Below, piece by piece: positions 1 through 8,960 of a DNA stretch of 23,483 nt. The notes below the pieces were generated by a model that did no database searches, was not told the origin of the DNA, and worked only from the letters and a program-made list of their open reading frames with translations. Location: NCBI GenBank assembly GCA_027490345.1, contig JAIXYF010000490.1, positions 1 through 23,483 of the forward strand. The letters run 5' to 3'. This DNA comes from Novosphingobium sp. GTDB lineage: Bacteria > Pseudomonadota > Alphaproteobacteria > Sphingomonadales > Sphingomonadaceae. The translations under genes were made by a program, and so were the position numbers. How positions within the stretch are numbered: position 1 is the stretch's first letter; each line of letters begins with the position of its first letter.

Positions 1-3000
1 CCCGCTGAAGCCCCAGCCGCGCGCCGGCAGATTGACCGTCCCGCCCAGCGCGAGCGTGAGCGTGAGCCCGGCAATTGCCGAAAGGTCCGCCGTGATCCGG
101 TCGGTGCCTTCACCGCCCTTGGCGGAGGCGGCCTGGCTGCCAAGCGTGACGCGGTCGTTGCCGCGCCCGGCGTCGATCATATCGCCGTCACCGCGTAGAT
201 CGGTCAGGGTATCGTTGCCATCGCCGAGCGAGACGGTGTCGGCGCCGTTGCCGCTGTTGACCCGGTCATCGCCCGCACCGGTGGTGATGCGGTCTGCCCG
301 CTCGCCGCCGGTGATCACATCGTGGCCAGAACCCGTGGTGACAATCAGCGCTTCGATGGAGGTGAGCAGGGCCGGGACGGCCGGGCGGGCACCGCCGCCA
401 AGGCCGGGCAGGGGGAGGTCACTGAGCTGGACCGAAAGGCTGGCCGTGGCCGACGCAAGATCGATCTCGGCCGTATCGATGCCGCTGCCGCCATCGATTA
501 CCGCTTGCCCGGTTACAGCGCTGACTTTCAGCGTATCGTTGCCGCCCATGCCGCGCAGCACATCATTGCCGCCGCCGCCATCCAGCGTATCGCCGCTGTC
601 GCTGCCTTGCACTCTGTCGGCATTCGCGCCGGCTTGCAGCGTGATCGCGCCGCCCGCCAGATCGGCGGTGTAATCAAGCGCTTCCAGATTGCTATAGGCA
701 ATCCCGGCAAATGTGCCGTTTCCGCCTGCGGCAAACACGCCCCGGCCGAGCGCCGCGTTGCGCCCGCGCACTTCGAGCACATCGGTGCCGGTGCCGCCAT
801 CGGCGCGCCCTGCGTTCTCGAACACCAGCCGATCATCGCCCGCGCCGCCGTCCAGCGTGTCCGATCCGGTGGGAACGCCGCCCAAGCGGCTATCCAGCCC
901 GAAGCCAAAGAGCGTATCGTGGCCGCCGCCGCCCTGGATGGTGTCATCGCCCAGTCCGCCGCGAATCCGGTCTGCCCCGCCGCCCGAGGTGACCACATCG
1001 GCGCCGTCGGACAGGGCGATATCGAGCACTTCGATGCCGATCAGCCTGAGATCGGGCGCGACCACCGTGTCCTCCGTCAGCGTGAAGCTAAGCGGCCCTG
1101 CGCGGCCGGTATAGGCAAAGCGTACGGTATCGGTGCCGGTGCCGCCATTGACCGAGGCCTTGCCGCCCGGTTCGGCGGCAGAGCGCGCCAGCACGATGAG
1201 GTCATTCCCGGTGCCGCCCGCGTAGCGATCCTGCCAATCGCCTTGCAACTCGTCGTTGCCGCGTCCGCCATAGAGCAGGTCGAGCCCGGCATCGCCGTGG
1301 ATCACATCATCGCCGATACCGCCGCGTATCTCGTCGTTGCCGCCGCCGCCGCGAATGAAATCGTCGTCGGGCTGGTCCAGATCGATGCCGCCGCGAATAT
1401 CGGCCGGGGTGGTTTCATCATCGGGCCCGCCGAAGATCACTTCGGCCTGATCGCTGCCCTGGATCTGGTCGTTGCCGCCATCGCCGTTGATCCGGGTGAT
1501 GAAGGCGCCGTAATTGCCGCCCTTGGTCACTGAAATCACATCATCGCCTAGCCCGCCTTCGATCCGGCTGGCGGAGTTGGTGGCAAGGATGGTGTCATTG
1601 CCGTCCCCGCCCGAGCCGACATCGCCGCCTTGCACGGCAAGGCCTCCGGGCGAGGCCATGTCGCGCAGATCGATGAAGTCGTTTCCGGCATCGCCATAGA
1701 GCTGGTCGCGGCCCGCCCCGCCGACAAGCGTATCATTGCCGCCGCGCCCGCTGAGGCTGTCGTTGCCATTGCCGCCATAGAGCACGTCCTTGGCGGTGCC
1801 GCCGCCGATCTGGTCGTTGCCGGTGCCGCCTCCGGTCATGCGGATTGCCTCGATGCTGGTGAGCACCGTGCCAAAGCTGCCGCCGCCTTCGCCGGGCAGG
1901 ATGATGGTGGTGGTGATGCCGCCCACGCTGGTTTGCAGCAGCGTATCGCCAGAGCCCGCATCGAGGTGGAAATCCTGCCCTGCGCCGAGCCCGGTGCCGG
2001 AGGGAACTTTGATATAGAGCGTGTCCGTTCCGCTGCCGCCGTGATAGTGGCCCGAAAAGCCGCCGACGAGGACGTCATTGCCCTGTTCGCCAAACAGCGA
2101 GTCGCGACCGCTGCCGCCGTCGATGTAATCGCTGCCCTGGCCGCCGCGCGCGGTATCGTCGCCCTTGCCAAGGATGATCGCATCATCGGCGCTGGTGGCG
2201 CGCACATCGAAGTGTTCGATGCCCACCGCGGTCGTGCCGTTGCTGAGCGTGATGTTGTTGTCATAGACCGTCGCTTGTGCGCGGGCGAAATCGGCGAACT
2301 GATAGGCGGCAGGTGCCGCCTCCTTGACCGCGACGACCCCGGCGCCGAGGATGAGGCGGTCTTGTGCGGGAAGGAAGCTGCTGGACTTGGCCCCTTCGCC
2401 GAAGATCTGCATGCCGCTCATCTTGGCGCTGACGGTGAAGGTATCGTTGCCTGCGCCGCCATGGAGGATCGCGCTGGCCGCGCCCCAGAGCTGGTCGTCG
2501 CCGTCCCCGCCATAAAGCGTGCCGCCGTCCGAGCCTGCATAGAGCCGGTCGTCGCCCGCCACGCCGTTCAGCTCGTCCTTGCCGGTGCCGCCCCGGATCA
2601 CGTCGTCGCCGTTGTCGCCCTCGGCCACGTCCTTCGCGCCGTCGTTCTCGTCGACAAGGATGGTGTCATTGCCTTCGCCGCCGCTGACGATGTCCTCGCC
2701 GCTGCCGGCGCGGATCGTGTCATTGCCAAAGCCGCCGTCGATGCCGTCATCGCCCGCATCGCCAAGCAGCTTGTCGTCTCCGGCATCGCCCGCCACCACA
2801 TCGTCGCCCGCGCCGCCGCGCAGCGTGTCGGCCCCGTTTTGCCCTGCGATGATATCGGCGCCGTCCATCCCGGAGATGCTGTCGTCGCCAGCCTGTCCGT
2901 CGATGGTGTCGGCCTTGCTGCTGCCAGTGAACGTATCGTCGCCAAGGCCCCCGCTCAGCGCATAGCGTTCAAAGCCGGAATACGTAACGGCCGGGCGGGT

Positions 3001-4773
3001 GGACGTGGCCCGCAGCAGCGTTCCCGCGCCGCTGTCAGACAGCGAGACGGTGAGGTCTGCGGTGAAGATCGCGAAATCAGCCGTGAGCAGATCTGCGCCG
3101 GTGCCGCCCAGAATGGTCTGGCCGCCCTGGAGCGAAACGAACACCTTGATCCGATCGTTGTCCGCGCCGCCATCGAAGGTGCCGGGGCCGCCTCCCTCGA
3201 TCTCGTCATTGCCTGTGCCGCCAGTGATCGTCTGAGGCTTGGAAAGCAGCGACAGCTCGCCATAGAGCTGATCATTGCCCGCGCCGCCATCGATGATATC
3301 CGACCCTAGGCCGCCGCGAATCTCGTCATCGCCGCCATTGCCAAACAGCGTGTCGTTGCGCTTGCCGCCCAGGATCAGATTGCGGGCGGAATTGCCGTTG
3401 ACGGTATCATCGCCGCCCAGCGCGTCGACTTGCACTTGCTTGTCGGCCATGTTGAGCGTTTCGCCCGCCTCGGTGCCTTTCACCGCCACGTGGGTATCAA
3501 CCACGGTGACCATCTCGGGCAGCGTGATCGTGTAGACCGAGCCTTTTTCGCCGATTTTCTGGGTGATCTGGAAGAGATCAAACTCGGGCGGATGATAGAG
3601 CCAGTGCTCGAACTTCTTCTCGTCGATGAAGACCGGGTTCACGATCAGCTTGAAGTAGAGCAGCCCCAGTTCGATCGTGGCGCGGGCATCGAGCGCGATG
3701 GTGCTGTCGGACTGGATATGCAGCGTATAGCGCTCGGTGATCTTCGTGCCGAAGCGGTCGCCTTCGGAAAACGGCAGGGTGACGATGCTGCCGAACGGCA
3801 CGGCAGAATCGAACTTCGTGGTGAAACCCCCGCTTGCGGCCTTTTCCTCCACTTTCACATAGCTATCGACCCCGGTGAGCGTGACCTTGAGATCCTGCGC
3901 AAGGCCAAGGCGCATGTTGAGCGAGAGATGGAGGAGATTCCATTCGAGGATCACGTCGAGCGGATCGCTCAGCAACAAGGCACCACCGCCGCGCAAGATC
4001 TGCCCGATCACCGGAATGAATTCGAGCGGCATGACCTTGAGCAGCCCGATATCAGGACCAGTACCGCTGCTGGTCGCCGTGGCGCCGATCCCGCCGCTGG
4101 CCGAAACCGCAAGGTCGGGCAGGCGCGGCGCGGTGAGCGAGCCGTAGATGCCCTTGGTCGAATAGGTGATCGGCGGTTCGCCCTGCTTCAGATCGAACAG
4201 GCTGGTGGAGGATGACAGGTCCTTCGAGAAGTAGAAGTCCGAGGCGTTCGTGTAGACCGAGCCGAACGGCGTGTAGACGTCGATATCCTTGAAGCCGATG
4301 CCGAAATTGCCCGACGTCTTGACGCCAAGGCCGAGCACGCTTTCCCCATTCTGGGGCAGGATGTTGCGCACGCCGAAATCGAACCGGGCATTGGCGGTGT
4401 TGAGATCATAGGCGCCATAGAGATCGACGCGGCCATCGCCATTGGCATCGAAGGTGGCGTTGAACGCCTTGGTGCCCGATGCGCTGGCCTGCGTCTGGCC
4501 GAGATTGAAGGTGTAGTTGAGCGCCAGACCGAAATTGAAATCGGCAAAAAACTTCGCCTTGGCGCCAAAGCCGCCCGCGCTGGCCTTGATATCGATGTAA
4601 TCGGTACCCGGCGTGTGCGAGGTGCCGGGGATTTGGGCGATGATGCTGTCGATCTGGGCATCGGTGAAGCGCGACAGGCCGACGCCGAAGTCGGCCGGAT
4701 CGAGCAGGACGATATCCTCGCCGCCGGGGCCAGTGCCCCAGTTGTCTTTGAGATCGGAAAACGTGTCGGCCAT
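1..4773 (-). CDS. Giant RTX haemolysin-type calcium-binding protein (3' end outside window)
   Basis: One open frame of 1591 codons runs from an ATG at 4773 to the window edge with no stop, so the C-terminus and any type I secretion signal are missing. The first ~445 residues carry no RTX repeats; they include an EF-hand-like loop, DANGDGRVD, near residue 105. From about residue 447 on, by eye there are roughly 60 glycine-aspartate nonapeptides of the GGxGxDxLx type (GGTGNDQIGGG, GGAGDDVVAG), the calcium-binding beta-roll of RTX proteins. Repeat blocks alternate with non-repeat stretches that carry a recurring (I/F/L)E(A/V/H/R) core, for example LTSIEAIRM and LTSIEALIV. No N-terminal signal peptide is evident, which fits type I secretion. 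A weak GGGGC lies upstream of the ATG. The divergent neighbour is a LuxR regulator. Role (adhesin, S-layer-like protein or enzyme) is not decidable without the C-terminus; no protease or lipase motif was recognised. Confidence 0.9.
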   Translation of the reverse strand, partial: MADTFSDLKDNWGTGPGGEDIVLLDPADFGVGLSRFTDAQIDSIIAQIPGTSHTPGTDYIDIKASAGGFGAKAKFFADFNFGLALNYTFNLGQTQASASGTKAFNATFDANGDGRVDLYGAYDLNTANARFDFGVRNILPQNGESVLGLGVKTSGNFGIGFKDIDVYTPFGSVYTNASDFYFSKDLSSSTSLFDLKQGEPPITYSTKGIYGSLTAPRLPDLAVSASGGIGATATSSGTGPDIGLLKVMPLEFIPVIGQILRGGGALLLSDPLDVILEWNLLHLSLNMRLGLAQDLKVTLTGVDSYVKVEEKAASGGFTTKFDSAVPFGSIVTLPFSEGDRFGTKITERYTLHIQSDSTIALDARATIELGLLYFKLIVNPVFIDEKKFEHWLYHPPEFDLFQITQKIGEKGSVYTITLPEMVTVVDTHVAVKGTEAGETLNMADKQVQVDALGGDDTVNGNSARNLILGGKRNDTLFGNGGDDEIRGGLGSDIIDGGAGNDQLYGELSLLSKPQTITGGTGNDEIEGGGPGTFDGGADNDRIKVFVSLQGGQTILGGTGADLLTADFAIFTADLTVSLSDSGAGTLLRATSTRPAVTYSGFERYALSGGLGDDTFTGSSKADTIDGQAGDDSISGMDGADIIAGQNGADTLRGGAGDDVVAGDAGDDKLLGDAGDDGIDGGFGNDTIRAGSGEDIVSGGEGNDTILVDENDGAKDVAEGDNGDDVIRGGTGKDELNGVAGDDRLYAGSDGGTLYGGDGDDQLWGAASAILHGGAGNDTFTVSAKMSGMQIFGEGAKSSSFLPAQDRLILGAGVVAVKEAAPAAYQFADFARAQATVYDNNITLSNGTTAVGIEHFDVRATSADDAIILGKGDDTARGGQGSDYIDGGSGRDSLFGEQGNDVLVGGFSGHYHGGSGTDTLYIKVPSGTGLGAGQDFHLDAGSGDTLLQTSVGGITTTIILPGEGGGSFGTVLTSIEAIRMTGGGTGNDQIGGGTAKDVLYGGNGNDSLSGRGGNDTLVGGAGRDQLYGDAGNDFIDLRDMASPGGLAVQGGDVGSGGDGNDTILATNSASRIEGGLGDDVISVTKGGNYGAFITRINGDGGNDQIQGSDQAEVIFGGPDDETTPADIRGGIDLDQPDDDFIRGGGGNDEIRGGIGDDVIHGDAGLDLLYGGRGNDELQGDWQDRYAGGTGNDLIVLARSAAEPGGKASVNGGTGTDTVRFAYTGRAGPLSFTLTEDTVVAPDLRLIGIEVLDIALSDGADVVTSGGGADRIRGGLGDDTIQGGGGHDTLFGFGLDSRLGGVPTGSDTLDGGAGDDRLVFENAGRADGGTGTDVLEVRGRNAALGRGVFAAGGNGTFAGIAYSNLEALDYTADLAGGAITLQAGANADRVQGSDSGDTLDGGGGNDVLRGMGGNDTLKVSAVTGQAVIDGGSGIDTAEIDLASATASLSVQLSDLPLPGLGGGARPAVPALLTSIEALIVTTGSGHDVITGGERADRITTGAGDDRVNSGNGADTVSLGDGNDTLTDLRGDGDMIDAGRGNDRVTLGSQAASAKGGEGTDRITADLSAIAGLTLTLALGGTVNLPARGWGFSG

Positions 4774-4838
4774 CGCTGCTGCCCCGGTTCGATCCTGAAT
4801 GTGCGGGCAGCAGCGCCATGCAGCCCGGCCCCCCGAGT

Positions 4839-4851
4839 GGCTTAATAAGCC
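4839..4851. promoter_or_regulatory. Short perfect palindrome between RTX and luxR-type genes
   Basis: GGCTTA-A-TAAGCC is a perfect 6-bp inverted repeat around a single base, AT-rich at its centre, in the divergent gap. It lies 66 bases upstream of the RTX start codon and 12 bases left of a second, longer dyad. Its position suits an operator or part of a promoter; it has no terminator features, and no gene ends here. Function is inferred from position only. Confidence 0.4.
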
Positions 4852-4863
4852 TTTGGGCGGCGC

Positions 4864-4891
4864 GCCAATACCCCCGCCGTGGGGTATTGGC
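4864..4891. promoter_or_regulatory. Perfect 11-bp inverted repeat, candidate operator
   Basis: GCCAATACCCC and GGGGTATTGGC are exact reverse complements separated by six bases (CGCCGT). Two 11-bp arms form the strongest dyad seen in the window. It lies in the gap between the divergent RTX gene and LuxR-type regulator, where no transcript should end, so an operator for a dimeric regulator is likelier than a terminator. The neighbouring LuxR protein is the obvious candidate to bind it, but that is inference. The dyad overlaps the in-frame GTG at 4879, which argues against that codon as the regulator's start. Confidence 0.55.
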
Positions 4892-5001
4892 CGCTTGCCT
4901 GCCCCGGCCATGCCGTGGCATCTGAGGAGTACGGGCCGCACCGCTTGCATAACGACAACGCCGTTATCTCACGCCACTCCATCCGGAGCATTCGCGGTCC
5001 A

Positions 5002-6111
5002 ATGTCTTCCCCGCACGTCCATATGAAGCAGTTGCGGCTGATTGCCGCGCTGGGCCTGCCTGCGCACCAGTCGATCGGCCTGATGGCCGCGCAAATCGAG
5101 CGCATGATCGGCTGCGCTTTCGTCAACTTCTTTTGGCTCGATCCGCAAGGCCGCCCGGCGGACGCGTGGATGCGCGATATCATCCCCTCGGCGATGGATG
5201 CCTTTGTTGGCCAACACGCCGCGCTGGAGCGCGACCCGCGCGAGCCGACGCTCGACAAGCTGGTGGCGGCGGGCCTGCGCGTGGGGGCGGGCGAGGCGCT
5301 GTATGGCGCGGCCGAGTTCACGCGCACGGTGGTCTATAACGAAGTGTTCCGGCCCTATCGCATCGCCGGATCGATCGATGTGGTGGTGCGCGATCCCAGC
5401 GGCGCGGCGCGCGGCGTGCTGATGGTGAATCGCGCGGCCAGCGCTTGCGGCTGGAGCCTGCGGGAAAGGGCGCTGATCGGCGCGCTGCACGATCATGTGC
5501 TGGCCGCTATCACCGGGCCGCTGGCGCAAAGCGTGGGCGATTGCAGCGCGGCGGCCGAGGAGAGCGGCAGCTTTCTGGCCGATGCGGCGGGGCGGATCGA
5601 GTATGTGGCTGGCAGCGCGATTGCGCTGGCCGCGCAGCATGCGGGCATCCCCATTGCCCCGGGCCGGATGCTGGGGGCGCTGGGCCATCAGTTGACCCCG
5701 GCGTTGCACGCCTTGCTTGACCGGGCGATTGCCATCACACGCGGACGGCCTGCGCCGCCGCCGTTCGATTTGCGGCGCACCCCGCACGGCGAGATTGCGG
5801 TGCGGGTGGTGCCCTGCCAGCGCAGCCACGCCGCGCCGGTGGGGGAAGATAGCGGTGATGCGCGCTACATGATCTGTCTGGAACGGCGCCCCCCGCTGGC
5901 GGCGGTGGTGCTGCGCCGGGCGGCGGCCCTGCCGCTGAGCGCGCGCGAGCGGGAACTGGCGGTGCTGCTGGCCTTGGGCCATCCCCCTGCCGACGCGGCG
6001 GAGCGTATGGGGATTTCGCTCGCCACGCTGCGCACATATGCCAAATCGGCCTATGCCCGAACCGGCGTGAACGGGCGCGAGGGCCTGGCGGCGCTGCTGC
6101 GCGGAAACTGA
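5002..6111 (+). CDS. LuxR-family transcriptional regulator
   Basis: A 369-aa protein with a C-terminal LuxR-type helix-turn-helix (about residues 312-369, starting LSARERELAVLLALGHPP and containing GISLATLRTYAKSAYARTGV). The N-terminal ~300 residues resemble a GAF/PAS-like sensory region but have no ligand-binding motif I recognise, so an acyl-homoserine-lactone receptor cannot be claimed. The frame is open upstream to a GTG at 4879, but that codon lies within an 11-bp dyad; the ATG at 5002 (MSSPHVHMKQLRL) is preferred, with a GGAG 14 bases upstream that is a rather distant ribosome site. A third option is the ATG seven codons further on. It is divergent from the RTX gene and plausibly controls it and itself through the dyads between them. 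Confidence 0.85.
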   Translation: MSSPHVHMKQLRLIAALGLPAHQSIGLMAAQIERMIGCAFVNFFWLDPQGRPADAWMRDIIPSAMDAFVGQHAALERDPREPTLDKLVAAGLRVGAGEALYGAAEFTRTVVYNEVFRPYRIAGSIDVVVRDPSGAARGVLMVNRAASACGWSLRERALIGALHDHVLAAITGPLAQSVGDCSAAAEESGSFLADAAGRIEYVAGSAIALAAQHAGIPIAPGRMLGALGHQLTPALHALLDRAIAITRGRPAPPPFDLRRTPHGEIAVRVVPCQRSHAAPVGEDSGDARYMICLERRPPLAAVVLRRAAALPLSARERELAVLLALGHPPADAAERMGISLATLRTYAKSAYARTGVNGREGLAALLRGN

Positions 6112-6150
6112 CGCGGCTTCCCGTCTTGCCAGTGGCGCGGGGCCTATTCA

Positions 6151-6182
6151 GTTGCTACACGCAACGCATTGACGGGGCGTTG
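6151..6182 (+). promoter_or_regulatory. Two mutually exclusive small hairpins in the leader of the molybdenum hydroxylase genes
   Basis: GTTGC-TACAC-GCAAC (6151-6165) and CAACGC-9 bases-GCGTTG (6162-6182) share the CAAC segment, so only one stem can form at a time. The second stem ends directly before the ribosome site AAGGGGAG (6183-6190). The stems are short (5 and 6 bp) and could be chance in GC-rich DNA; a regulatory role is only suggested by the location. Confidence 0.2.
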
Positions 6183-6198
6183 AAGGGGAGTGACGCGC

Positions 6199-6705
6199 GT
6201 GGCGATCGAGGCAATGGTCAATGGCAAGCCGGTGCGCTTTGCAGGGGAACCGGATACGCCGCTGCTGTGGGCGATCCGCGAAGAGCTGGGCATGACCGGC
6301 ACCAAGTTCGGCTGCGGCATCGCCGCCTGCGGCGCGTGCAGCGTGCATATCGATGGGCAAATCACCCGGTCTTGCAGCGTGCCGATCAGCGATGTGGGCG
6401 GCAAGGTGATCACGACGATCGAAGGGCTGGGCGGGGCTGATGGCACGCTGACGGCGCTGCAGCAGGCGTGGATCACGCATCAGGTGCCGCAGTGCGGCTA
6501 TTGCCAATCGGGCCAGATCATGGCCGCCGCCGCGCTGCTGGCCAAGACGCCCAAGCCGAGCGATGCCGATATCGATGCAGCGATGACCAATATCTGCCGC
6601 TGCGGGACTTACCCCCGCATCCGCGCGGCGATCCACGATGTGGCTGGCACGGCTGCTGCCGCCCCCGCCGCCACCAGCGCCACAACCCCCACCAACCCGG
6701 CCTGA
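6199..6705 (+). CDS. (2Fe-2S) small subunit of a xanthine-dehydrogenase-family molybdenum hydroxylase (IorA-like)
   Basis: A 168-aa iron-sulfur subunit. The plant-type ferredoxin cluster cysteines are seen as C39, C44, C47 and C59 (GCGIAACGACSVHIDG), and the second, helical [2Fe-2S] domain as C99, C102, C133 and C135 (QCGYCQSGQIM, CRCGTYPRI). In this family it passes electrons from the molybdopterin subunit, which hydroxylates N-heteroaromatics or oxidises aldehydes. The GTG at 6199 is chosen because AAGGGGAG lies eight bases before it; the in-frame GTG at 6190 would overlap that site, and an ATG at 6214 is a further alternative. The tail after ~residue 155 is Ala/Thr/Pro-rich. The stop is 11 bases before the large subunit. 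No FAD subunit is encoded nearby, as is usual for the isoquinoline 1-oxidoreductase type. Confidence 0.88.
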   Translation: MAIEAMVNGKPVRFAGEPDTPLLWAIREELGMTGTKFGCGIAACGACSVHIDGQITRSCSVPISDVGGKVITTIEGLGGADGTLTALQQAWITHQVPQCGYCQSGQIMAAAALLAKTPKPSDADIDAAMTNICRCGTYPRIRAAIHDVAGTAAAAPAATSATTPTNPA

Positions 6706-6716
6706 GGAGCAAGCAC

Positions 6717-8915
6717 ATGGGCATGATCCGCAGAGCATTTCTGATTGGCGGCGTCGCAGCGATCGGCGGCGGCATTTTCGCGGTGCAATATGGTGATAGC
6801 GCGGCGCGCAGTGACGCGGCAAAGCTGACCGACGGCAAGGGCGGGCACAATTTCGGCACCTGGCTGCGCATCGGCGAGGACGATACCGTCACGCTTTATT
6901 CGCCGCACACCGATATCGGGCAGGGTTCGAACACCGGCCTTGCGCAAATGCTGGCCGAAGAGCTGGACGCGGACTGGAGCAAGCTCGCGGTCGTCTCCGC
7001 CCCCGCCGAAGCCGCGTTTGCCAATGTGGTGCTGGGCAAAGGTTTCATGGCAGACATGAGCGGCTATCCCGGGATCATCGGCGCTTTGCCGATGTCGCTG
7101 CTGGGCCTCTTGGCGCGCCAGCTCAATTTGCAGATCACCGGCGGTTCCTCCGCGCTGCGCTTCACGGGGCAGCACGGCCTGCGTGTGCTGGGCGCGGGCA
7201 CGCGCGCGGCGCTGATCGAGACGGCGGCGGCGCGCATGGGCGTGCCGGCCAGCGAACTGACGACGGCGGACGGCAAAGTGCTCCATGCCAAGAGTGGCAA
7301 GGCGCTGCGCTATGGCGAACTGGCAGCAGAGGCAGCCACGCGCAGCCTTTCGAGCGACGTGGCGCTGAAAGACCCCAAAGACTTCAAGCACATGGGCAAG
7401 TCTGTCCCGCGCTTTGACATCCCGGCCAAAGTGAACGGCACCGCGCAATACGGCATGGATGTGATGAAGCCGGGGATGCGCGTGGCAACGGTGATTGCCG
7501 CGCCCGTGCGTGGGGGCAAACTGCTCTCGGTCGATCCGGCCCCGGCAATGGCGGTTTCGGGCGTGGAAAAGGTCATCAACCTGGAAAGCGCGGTCGTCGT
7601 GGTCGCCAAGGGCTATTGGCAGGCGCTGAAAGGCGCGCGCGCGCTGGCGCCCAAGTTCAGCGATGGCGGGCACGGCCTGATATCCACCGCCACGATCTTT
7701 GCCGAGCAGGACAAGCTGCGCTTTGCCGGCGATCCCGACAAGATCGAGGGCGAGGGCGATGTTGATGCCGCGCTCAAGTCCAGCGGCGTGAAAGTGCTGG
7801 AAGCGCAATACCGGATGCCGTTCCTGCACCATGCGATGATGGAGCCGTTCGCGCTCACTGCGCATTACAGGGACGGGCACCTTGATGTGTGGGGCGGGAT
7901 GCAGGACCCCCTGGGCGCCAAGGCAGCGGCAGCCAGCGCGGCGGGCCTCGGCGCTGACAAGGTGACGTTTCACCCGATGCTGATCGGCGGCAGCTTCGGC
8001 CGCCGCCTGCCGATGTATATGGAAGTGGTCGATCAGGTGGCGCGCGTCGCCATGCAGGTGCCGTTCCCGGTCAAGCTCATCTGGTCGCGCGAGGAGGAAG
8101 TGGGGCAAGGCGCCTATCGCCCGCAAAGCTCGGCCTGGCTGACGGCGGCGCTGGGCGCGGACGGCAAGATTGCCGCGTGGCGCACGGATTTTGCCCAGCC
8201 GGAGGACGGCCTGCGCGAAGTGCCGTTCTTCTATGATGTGCCTGCCGCGAAGCGCCGGCATTTCAAGCAGGTTTCCAACCAGACGGTCGGCGCATGGCGC
8301 TCGGTCAACGCCACGCAGCACGGCTTCACCACCGAGAGCTTCATGGACGAACTGGCCCATACAGCGGGCGTCGATCCGGTGGAATTCCGCTTGCGGCACC
8401 TGAAAGCCGGTTCGCGGCACCGCAAGGTACTGGAGGAAGTGGCGAGGCGCAGCGGCTGGGGCTCGCCGGTCGAACCGGGCCGGGCACGCGGCGTTGCGAT
8501 GGTCGAATGCTTCAACACGATCGTGGCGCAAGTGATCGAGGCTTCGCTGGACGAGGCTGGCAGCCCCCGTGTGCACAAGGCCACCGCCGTGGTCGATTGC
8601 GGCACTGTGGTGAACCCGGCGGCTGCCGAAGGGCAGATCCTGGGCGGGTTGGTCATGGGCCTGTCTTCGGGCATCGGCGAGGCGATCACGCTGGAGAAGG
8701 GCGCTGTGCAGCAGAGCAACTTCAGTGATTATGATGTGCTCAAGCTGGCGAATGCGCCGAGCGTGGACGTGCATTTCCTGAATAGCGGGGCGCAGATGGG
8801 CGGGATTGGCGAGCCGGGCCTGCCGCCCGCCACGCCGGCGCTGGCCAATGCGCTGTTTGCGCTGACGGGCAAGCGGGTGCGCAACTTGCCCATCAAGGAT
8901 CAGGCAAAGGCCTGA
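6717..8915 (+). CDS. Molybdopterin-binding large subunit of a xanthine-dehydrogenase-family oxidoreductase (IorB-like)
   Basis: A 732-aa protein of the isoquinoline 1-oxidoreductase beta-subunit / Tat-exported aldehyde dehydrogenase group. The N-terminus has a twin-arginine signal (IRRAFLIGGVAAIGGG) within the first 25 residues, so it acts in the periplasm or at the membrane and can carry the small subunit with it. Family features visible are SPHTDIGQGSNTG near residue 60, IGGSFGRRLP near residue 425, and the C-terminal GGIGEPGLPPATPALANA with the catalytic Glu at about 699. GAGGAG-type ribosome site (TGAGGAG, overlapping the preceding stop) lies eight bases before the ATG at 6717; an ATG two codons later is possible. 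The frame is open upstream into the small-subunit gene, but that part is a shadow. No cytochrome c electron acceptor or molybdenum-cofactor chaperone is adjacent. Substrate unknown. Confidence 0.9.
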   Translation: MGMIRRAFLIGGVAAIGGGIFAVQYGDSAARSDAAKLTDGKGGHNFGTWLRIGEDDTVTLYSPHTDIGQGSNTGLAQMLAEELDADWSKLAVVSAPAEAAFANVVLGKGFMADMSGYPGIIGALPMSLLGLLARQLNLQITGGSSALRFTGQHGLRVLGAGTRAALIETAAARMGVPASELTTADGKVLHAKSGKALRYGELAAEAATRSLSSDVALKDPKDFKHMGKSVPRFDIPAKVNGTAQYGMDVMKPGMRVATVIAAPVRGGKLLSVDPAPAMAVSGVEKVINLESAVVVVAKGYWQALKGARALAPKFSDGGHGLISTATIFAEQDKLRFAGDPDKIEGEGDVDAALKSSGVKVLEAQYRMPFLHHAMMEPFALTAHYRDGHLDVWGGMQDPLGAKAAAASAAGLGADKVTFHPMLIGGSFGRRLPMYMEVVDQVARVAMQVPFPVKLIWSREEEVGQGAYRPQSSAWLTAALGADGKIAAWRTDFAQPEDGLREVPFFYDVPAAKRRHFKQVSNQTVGAWRSVNATQHGFTTESFMDELAHTAGVDPVEFRLRHLKAGSRHRKVLEEVARRSGWGSPVEPGRARGVAMVECFNTIVAQVIEASLDEAGSPRVHKATAVVDCGTVVNPAAAEGQILGGLVMGLSSGIGEAITLEKGAVQQSNFSDYDVLKLANAPSVDVHFLNSGAQMGGIGEPGLPPATPALANALFALTGKRVRNLPIKDQAKA

Positions 8916-8960
8916 ACGGGCCGCAGCAGCCGGGCCGATGCAATCGGATCGGCACCTGCC

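Noticed and set aside
322..3309. Long open frames of 403 and 559 codons on the plus strand
   Set aside because: They are antisense and codon-aligned to the RTX gene; their Ala/Ile/Val-rich products mirror the Gly-Asp repeats and have no recognised domain.
4879..5001. Upstream GTG start for the LuxR regulator adding 41 residues
   Set aside because: The extra residues are not family-like, and the codon lies inside the 11-bp inverted repeat, so the ATG at 5002 is preferred.
6609..8774. A 721-codon minus-strand frame across the molybdenum hydroxylase genes
   Set aside because: His/Arg-rich antisense shadow with no domain; the plus-strand genes have full family motifs.
8935..8947. CCGAT-GCA-ATCGG dyad between the convergent hydroxylase and FAH genes as a terminator
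   Set aside because: Only 5-bp arms and no T-run; too weak to call.
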